Assembly (NCBI GenBank): GCA_029204225.1
Contig: CM055096.1
Span: 76,235,521-76,299,520 of the forward strand
Origin: Diphasiastrum complanatum
Taxonomy: Eukaryota > Streptophyta > Lycopodiopsida > Lycopodiales > Lycopodiaceae
Reading direction: 5' to 3'
DNA: 64,000 bases
The translations under genes were made by a program, and so were the position numbers. Below are positions 57,695 through 64,000 of the stretch, in pieces; the first letter of the stretch is position 1, and each line of letters begins with the position of its first letter. The notes below the pieces were generated by a model. It was not told the origin of the DNA, searched no databases, and saw nothing but the letters and a program-made list of their open reading frames with translations.

Positions 57695-57697
<3 letters not shown>

Positions 57698-57716
57698 TTC
57701 AATAGTTGTTCTCCTT

Positions 57717-57741
57717 GAATATATACAATCGATTGATTGGA
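57717..57741 (-). promoter_or_regulatory. Core promoter of the lectin-like gene
   Basis: The minus strand reads CCAATCAATCGATTG, then TGTATATATTC about 190 bases before the ATG: a CCAAT box next to a TATA box, followed by a CT-rich leader. The start of transcription is inferred to lie about 30 bases downstream, near 57690. Confidence 0.55.
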
Positions 57742-58014
57742 AAGTGCTTTTACGGGTTGCAGCCTCGGTGAAGGTTCTTCTTATTGGGTTTGAGAAGCCT
57801 CAAAAGTTTCCTGCCACTGCTCAAAAGCTTTCCTGTGCATTGTTTTGATGGAATCTATCGCCTTAGAATATTATAAGTATCACAGTGTTCCAGTCAGAGA
57901 AGCACAAGCATATGGAGGGAAATAGGTGTTTCTATATGTACGAAACCAACAATGCGTGTTTTTTTTTGTGTATGGAGGCAACATATCTGGATTATTATTT
58001 TGTTTTCTGTCGGG

Positions 58015-58016
<2 letters not shown>

Positions 58017-58065
<49 letters not shown>
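58017..58065. repeat. (AG)24 microsatellite
   Basis: 49 bases of uninterrupted AG. Confidence 0.97.
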
Positions 58066-58068
<3 letters not shown>

Positions 58069-58598
58069 GTTAAGTATAATTAGCAAGACTCACAAATATG
58101 ACAAAGTGGCATGTGCTAATCCAAAGATACTGAGTAAATTTGCTGCTCTTAAACAGCATCAGACAATTGTACTGATGAGAGATGAGCTAATTACAAGCAA
58201 ATAACCACAAATTTATCAAGATGCTTAATGATTCTGAGTAAATTTGCTGCTGATAAAGAAAATTAAAAAATTGTAGGGGTGGGTAGTGTACTGTAGTGGA
58301 GCTGTGGGGTATGAGTTGAAGTGGGTTGTTGCTATTGACAAACCCAGCAAGAACAGGTACCTGGCCGGTGGAATATCCTAGAGCCTATATAACTGATTGC
58401 ATTATGCATGACGCTAATGATGCTCTCTGCTCGCCACGTCAAAGAGTCCACTACATCACGTACAGATTCTACCAGCAATATATTGCGGTCCAGAATCAAG
58501 TAGTACATATAATAGCGCTAAGAAAGCGATCTTCGCTTGTATCAAGCATCAAGCTACGGCGCATGGGGCCTCTGACAATACACCGCAACGATCCAGAC

Positions 58599-58599
<1 letters not shown>

Positions 58600-58660
<61 letters not shown>
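58600..58660. repeat. Compound (TG)20(AG)11 microsatellite
   Basis: A TG tract passes directly into an AG tract at 58639. Confidence 0.97.
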
Positions 58661-58662
<2 letters not shown>

Positions 58663-58977
58663 TGAAGAGAATATTGTGCCCTTGATGTGTTGGCGTACAT
58701 CCAAGTTTTGTGTAGTACTTAGACAATAGATTGTATACTTGCACAGAGCTGATTGCAAACATTGAAATTTTTTTGGCCCTCATATAAAAAAAGAGAGAGG
58801 AAGGGAAAAAAACTTAGATACAATTCACCCACGTTTCAAATTCAAGAGATATGTGAGTGCTCTCTCGCTCTCTCTCTCATCCATTCTAGTTTCTGTATTT
58901 TATTATTTGGGGCTGGGGATACGGTTATAGTTACAGAAAATATTGAGATTAGCAAATGATCAATCTTGTTTGAACAC

Positions 58978-59340
58978 CTTTCTCTCAAAACTTGAAATAC
59001 TAATGTTTGCTTCTTGGTGCTTAGAATGTCATGCTAGTCCGAGTACTACTTCCAGACATGACTTCTCATAAAGCTCAAAACTGCATTGGTTTGATTCTTA
59101 GTACTTAGAATACAACTTAATTTTAAACTACTCCCAATTGTCTTCTCATAAAGCTTAAAGCTGCTAATGGTTCAATTCTTTGTTCTTAGAATATCACGGT
59201 AGTCCAAAGATCAGCTCCAAATATGTCTCTGAGCAAGCTCAAAGCTGCTAATAATTTAATTGTTGGTGCTCAGAATGTCATGCTAGTGCACACACTAGCT
59301 CCAAATATGTCTTCTCAGAAAGCTCAAAGCTGACTTCCAG
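58978..59340. repeat. 80-85-bp degenerate minisatellite, about 4.3 units
   Basis: Units begin CTCATAAAGCTCAAA at 59065, 59145, 59229 and 59314, with an older one before. Each carries GCTGCTAAT, GCTTAGAATGTCATGCTAG and CTCCAAATATGTCT blocks in order. From 59345 to 60085 I see nothing else. Confidence 0.8.
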
Positions 59341-60089
59341 CAGAGGATGCACTTTATGCCAAGCAGAATTCTAGCCTCCTACTGGATTCCAAATTCCAAC
59401 CCACCATAAAACTGGGTTTGCATTGTAATGTTTTGCCTAGCTACCTACACTGTGTGTGGGAAGATCTAGAAGTGTCCCCACAAAAGAGATCACAGCTGCC
59501 ATGCACAAAACAAGGCAAATTCAAAGCCAAACCTAAAGAAAAAGTAGGTGGGTCCTGATATGTGTCAGCTATCAAGCTTCACACGAACCACACTCAACCT
59601 CCTTTCCCTTTATTTTCTTTTTTCTTTATGCTTTACTTAGTACCATAACACAAAAAGGAAATTTCCAAGCTATAATGCATAAAATACAAGTAATAGAAGA
59701 GATACTTTATTGCTCTATGTTTTGTCCTCTCTTGCAAATAGGACACTATGTCATCATGCTCTCCCACGACCTTTTTTTTTTTGGGTGCTGTAGTTCAATG
59801 ATAGGCTCTTTCTAAAAGCTGAAGCTAAATCCATATTCCGCTTAGTTTCAATCTACCAAAAATCCTTTCAACCTTAAACAACTTGGCGAACACAAAAATA
59901 GTGCTCCAATTTTTTGGGCTACTTTATTTTATAATGGCAAAACTTTTTGGAGGACTGACAATTTTAACATATATGTTGTTCTATTGAACATTTGATTTAG
60001 TGAAACTCAAAATTAAGCACATCTCTAATTACATCATTGAGTTGTACAATTATTTACATATACGGGCTCAAAACTCATCAAAACAATGA

Positions 60090-60390
60090 TCTTGAAAGGC
60101 ATGGTGAATGGTCTCAAAGGACAAGGAACAACAATAGCCCCAAACAACAAGAAGTTGTATAGGTCAACCATCCAAGCAACAACAAAACTTATCCAAGTGT
60201 CAACAAGGCTTCGAAGGAAAACCTTCAACTTAGACCAAACAACAATGGTCCTCAAGAAAAATTGTCAAAGTTCCAACAAGACCCCAAAAGCAAAACCTTC
60301 AATTCCACCCAAACAACAACGATCCTATAGGGCAACCACCCAAGGAGCAATAATTCTTGTAAGGTGGCAACCTTCAAACTGATGGAAATC
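60090..60390. repeat. Degenerate CAACAA-rich repeat region
   Basis: Repeated phrases TCCAACAAG, AAAACCTTCAA and CCAAACAACAA recur two to three times at roughly 70-85-base spacing. The apparent ORF here is a by-product of the repeats. From 60391 to 61860 I see no gene. Confidence 0.5.
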
Positions 60391-61864
60391 CAACAAATTC
60401 ACACGTGGGGGGAACCACAAGAAATGTGTGAATGATCTTACCATGCTTTGTGATGGCACACAGATCACCTGTAGAGCAAACATGCAATCTACCAACAGAT
60501 CTGAGGCTAGAGCACAATCTAGAATGCTACATATCAAAGCTACATTAATTCCTCACAAAAAATGAAAGTACACAAGCAAGATCATGTGTGAAGAAGACAC
60601 AAAATCCGAGTTAGAGAGAGAATACAATTACAAGCAAAATTGCATGATATCCAAATTTGACATTATGACATTACAAATGCTTGATTCTTCATTAAAAATG
60701 AGTGAGAATGATATGTACATATATAGGAGAGCCAAAATTCGTGGTACTTCTTGCATTCAATGCATTTCCTACACCTATTCAAGTGCAAACCACTATTATC
60801 TTGACACCTAACTGCTTGCATGCACAGATTGCACCTAACTTCCACCTACTTTCTCCAAATGTCAAACTCTCAACTATGAGCCTACAAAACTACATGCATG
60901 TGTCCATTAGAGTATTTGCATGTCTTGCATGTCTCAATGTAAATTTAGGACACAATGCTTTTGATGTGGCTCGAGTTTCTACAAGGTCATAATTGACCAA
61001 TTCCATGTGAAATTCTACATGTATGTCAATCTAGACATTGTCAACATTATTGCATGCCATACTAGACCAACTAGACTTTATGCATGTCATTGGAATTTGA
61101 TCTACCTAATCCAAACTCGCCCTATTCTACAAGGATATGTGCTCGATTCACATACCTTGAATATGTACAAAATATTTACATGGGTAGGACCCCCAAACAT
61201 CAACAAACATAAGATAGAGATAGATATGTTTTACAATTTTTAACACAAACTTCGTTCCATCAAATGATCATCACAAAAAGGCACAAATATATCCCAAGTG
61301 TATACTACCCCACAAGCCGACATCTTATCCACCATGCTACAAGTTATTGAATAGTATGACGCATTTAAAACTCATCTTGTGATCATAAAATGGTACATGG
61401 ACCTTTTCCAAAGGATGACGTAAACATGACCCCCATAAACTTGTTGAGCCCTATCCCAACACATAAGGTAAGCGTCTCATGTATATTAGGCACACTAGAA
61501 AAACCTTTGAGGGTGTAGACCTATAAACATCTACCAGTAACTTGACGTGTATGTTTGTGAGGAGGGAGTAAGGATAATAGTGGTAAAACCCTCGATATTT
61601 GAAGTTGGTAGGATCATCACCTACATATGTGCAAAGCAAGTACTAGGATTTAGAAACCCATAAAACTTTTTCCAACAGGTCAGTTTGAATATCTATTTTT
61701 CCTATAAGTGGTCAAGGTAAGTTTGTTTGGCCATTAAAGAATTTAAAGACATGTCTTAAAACTTAAAGAGTTTTTATCGAGGCCTTCAAGTGAGTACATC
61801 ATGCATGTTCATCCTTATCGATGCAATAGGAGGCGCTGGACATTAACATAAATCACAACAACAC

Positions 61865-62345
61865 CCGCCGCGATTTGCGACGTGTTTTGCGACATGAATC
61901 GCGGGTTTAATTTTTTCTTAATTCGTCACGGACGTCGGAAAAACACGTCGCTATAAGGTCGTCGGAATCTGACGACTTTAAAATACGTCGCAGTCTGACA
62001 GGCACGACGTGCCGGACACCATAGAACCAAATTCTGGTGATGGCCACAGGTGCTGACCTGGACGTCGCATTGCGACGTATGACGTGGACGTTGGAATGCG
62101 ACATCCTACGTGGACATCGGATTGCGACGTCCAAAGACGTCGCAAACTGTCTGACATGGCTGTCGGATTGCGATGTGCTAAAATTCAGTCGGATTCCGAC
62201 GTCTGTAAACACAGAATGATCCCAAAATTTCACCCGACGGATGTCCGACGCCCATCCGACGTCTGTAAACACAGAATGATCCCAAAATTTCACACGACGG
62301 ATGTCCGACGCCCATCCGACGTCTATCCAACGTATCCTTGGTCGT
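61865..62345. repeat. CG-dense array of GACGTC/TGCGACGT motifs, possible DNA-transposon end
   Basis: Over 480 bases, TTGCGACGT, GACGTCGCA, GTCGGATTGCGACG and TCCGACGTC occur many times in both orientations, in sharp contrast to the CG-poor surroundings. A near-palindrome CCGCCGCGATTTGCGACG ... AATCGCGG lies at its left end. Such clustered short motifs in both orientations are typical of subterminal regions of plant CACTA-like or Mutator-like elements. I see no transposase and cannot define the termini. Confidence 0.55.
62195..62325. repeat. 60-bp tandem repeat within the CG-dense array
   Basis: CCCAAAATTTCAC plus CGACGGATGTCCGACGCC occurs at 62221 and 62281, one base different. The unit tail TCCGACGTCTGTAAACACAG also precedes the first copy at 62195. 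Confidence 0.95.
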
Positions 62346-62884
62346 TGGAATGATGATCTCATAGTACATTTGGATTATATAGGAATGTTATAAAAAGCAA
62401 TTATGACATCCCACTAGTTTTTATTGTGGCAACTCAACAATACACCCTCCACCGTACTCTACCAAGCAACAACAAATTTTTGCAATTTAACATGAAAACA
62501 TGTGCAAAATTATGTATATGTATAGAAATCCATTTTCCCTGGCATTTTGTGTAATCTATGTGCTTTATTTTCAAGTTGGAGGCCATACGACAGGCTATAT
62601 TCCACAATGGTGTGAAGAAGTGTGCTTGACTATAATTAAGTTACATCTATTGTGGAAGTCCCAAATTAGCAAGTTTACTTCTTTTTAATGAATTTCTTGT
62701 GCTTATGGTAGACAAAGCTAGAAATCCTCAAATCAGTTGAAAATTTTGTTGTGGATCATCAAATGTTTTGATTGGATTTTCAGGTGCCAAAAAGTGAGTT
62801 TAGAAGCCCTTGGGCTAACCATTCATCAAGAAGTAGGAAAGATGAAAGTAACTGTTAGTGCTTGTAGATGTCCAAATTCTCAAT
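62346..62884. other. AT-rich DNA, nothing recognised
   Basis: Short frames only. No protein-like pattern and no repeat of note. Confidence 0.4.
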
Positions 62885-63090
62885 TTTTGGAGTAGATTTG
62901 ACCAATAATTTTGCACAAGCTCATTTTGTTTTGATTGTGAGAGTGTGAGGGCCAAGCCTACATCCTTCTAAGGTGTCTAGAATAAGGAGGATTCCAAATT
63001 TGAGCAAGTACACCTGAGTGAGATCTTTAAGATCTCTAAGAGTCAATGTCTTTCAAAAAGAAATTTTGAAATAGTGTGAACTTGAAGTGA
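62885..63090 (+). repeat. Relic similar to the leader of element N
   Basis: TTGTGAGAGTGTGAGGGCC, GTGTCTAGAATAAGGAGG and GAGATCTTTAAGATCTCTAAG parallel, in the same order and spacing, TTGTGAGAGTGTGAGGGTC, AGTCTAGAACAGGGAGGAG and GGATCTTTGTGAATCTCTAG at 46117-46225. Probably a fragment of a related element. From 63091 to 63508 I see nothing. Confidence 0.5.
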
Positions 63091-63508
63091 AGGTCTCCTA
63101 AAACATTGTGTCTGAAAACGAAACTAATCAACAAAACACTGTTGAATAAATCTGAAAAGAACTCATAGCCTAATGAAGTAAATCATCATTCAATCACAAA
63201 AGCATTCATTCATGAAACTTGCTGAGGAGTCAAGATGGGGACCCCCCCCTTGAAGGATTTTTCTTTTAAATTATGCAAGATCAAATGGCCCAAGGCCAAA
63301 TACATATATAGTGGTTTGGGAAGATGGATCTTGAATCTTTACATCAATCAGATGTTAAGAAATTTTGGATCTTATAGAATCTCATACAAAGAAAAGTGGT
63401 TTCTTATGACATGCAAAAGCTTACTGATCAAGAATGGAGCATGCATAGGCATTCGCCATTAGATGGCATGAGATGCATGAATCAAATCTGACATCATGCA
63501 AAGCCTTC

Positions 63509-63590
63509 AGGATATGGATGGTGTGACATGCATGGCCATCAGGTTATGGATGGTGTGACATGCATGGCCATCCAAGCTATGGATGGTGAG
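63509..63590. repeat. 32-bp tandem repeat, about 2.5 copies
   Basis: AGGATATGGATGGTGTGACA at 63509, AGGTTATGGATGGTGTGACA at 63541 and a partial CAAGCTATGGATGG at 63573. Each full unit ends TGCATGGCCATC. Confidence 0.95.
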
Positions 63591-63595
63591 TAAGT

Positions 63596-63744
<149 letters not shown>

Positions 63745-64000
63745 TCCAAAATGGTTCCAATCCGAGCTTGATAGATCTTCCTTATGACATAGCTCCAAGC
63801 TTTCTTCCAAGCACCTACACACATAGAAGCAAGAACAAGAGGCAAACCAAAAATGTAAAGGAGATGCATTATGAGGGAGAGGGGTGAATTACTCCTTTTA
63901 TAGAAAATGTGTAGCCTTGAGGGAGTGGTTGAGGTGTCCAAAATAAGTGTGAGAGGTGCAAGGAAGACTCTAGGAGAAGTAAAAGTGAGAGGGTGAGGTG

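Larger units (their letters stand above)
57742..58977. other. Upstream intergenic DNA with microsatellites
   Basis: No gene is seen. It contains the GA and TG/AG tracts listed separately and a short TC-rich patch at 58860-58878. Confidence 0.5.

Noticed and set aside
61907-62362. 151-codon minus-strand frame with a repeated peptide (VGWASDIRRVKFWDHSVFTD)
   Set aside because: The peptide repeat is the 60-bp DNA repeat (a multiple of three) read through. Other frames are also open, so I treat it as repeat DNA.

Overview
This window is plant nuclear DNA, AT-rich and gene-poor. It consists almost entirely of decayed LTR retrotransposons in both orientations, very long GA/TC dinucleotide tracts and minisatellites. 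The evidence for a plant is copia elements primed by initiator-Met tRNA, plant-type gypsy and chromovirus polyproteins, a plant bulb-lectin/PAN-type secreted protein and CCCTAAA-type telomere-like repeats. The long (GA)n tracts, low gene density and unfamiliar gypsy families would fit a large genome such as that of a fern, but I cannot prove the clade. I see no tRNA, rRNA or CRISPR.

Layout. 0.4-2.9 kb: a broken relic of a retroelement accessory ORF, split by about 1.3 kb of foreign DNA. 3.3-6.2 kb: a chromovirus remnant between two related LTR pieces. 6.2-7.9 kb: a minus-strand copia 3' end, then a scrap of gypsy protease and a (GA)113 tract. 8.7-15.8 kb: a nearly complete but frameshifted gypsy element ('C') with gag, zinc knuckles, protease, RT-RNase H, integrase and a coiled-coil ORF downstream of integrase. 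18.5-20.2 kb: a minus-strand gag-like relic. 20.7-22.1 kb: a copia 5' end (1.13-kb LTR, PBS, start of gag). 22.2-28.0 kb: gypsy element 'A' (RT, RNase H, IN, accessory ORF), with a truncated copia inserted in its accessory ORF. 28-30.1 kb: tandem repeats. 30.1-33.4 kb: internally deleted minus-strand copia 'E'. 33.4-37.2 kb: anonymous DNA with an LTR end and an unknown ORF relic. 37.3-51.7 kb: gypsy element 'B', a close relative of A, with LTRs, tRNA-Asp-like PBS, gag-pol and accessory ORF. A 3.12-kb non-autonomous LTR element 'N' is inserted in the B accessory ORF with a near-perfect 5-bp target duplication. 53-56.5 kb: a GC-rich fold-back repeat and a copia IN-RT linker scrap. 56.6-57.5 kb: the one convincing host gene, a minus-strand secreted bulb-lectin/PAN-like protein with a probable GPI tail and a recognisable promoter. 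58-64 kb: microsatellites, an 80-85-bp minisatellite and a CG-dense array of GACGTC-type motifs.

The most interesting theme is the accessory ORF (about 0.9 kb plus 1.8 kb in B) lying downstream of integrase. Recognisable copies occur at three loci (0.4-2.9, 25.8-28.0 and 44.9-50.8 kb), and a possible distant relative occurs in element C at 14.7-15.8 kb. It has a coiled-coil middle and a conserved C-terminal domain that I do not recognise. Nesting and LTR divergence order the events: B is old (roughly 7% between its LTRs by hand count over about 180 bp), and N is younger (about 2% over about 240 bp). None of the pol genes here looks functional. The intact 415-codon ORF of N stands out.
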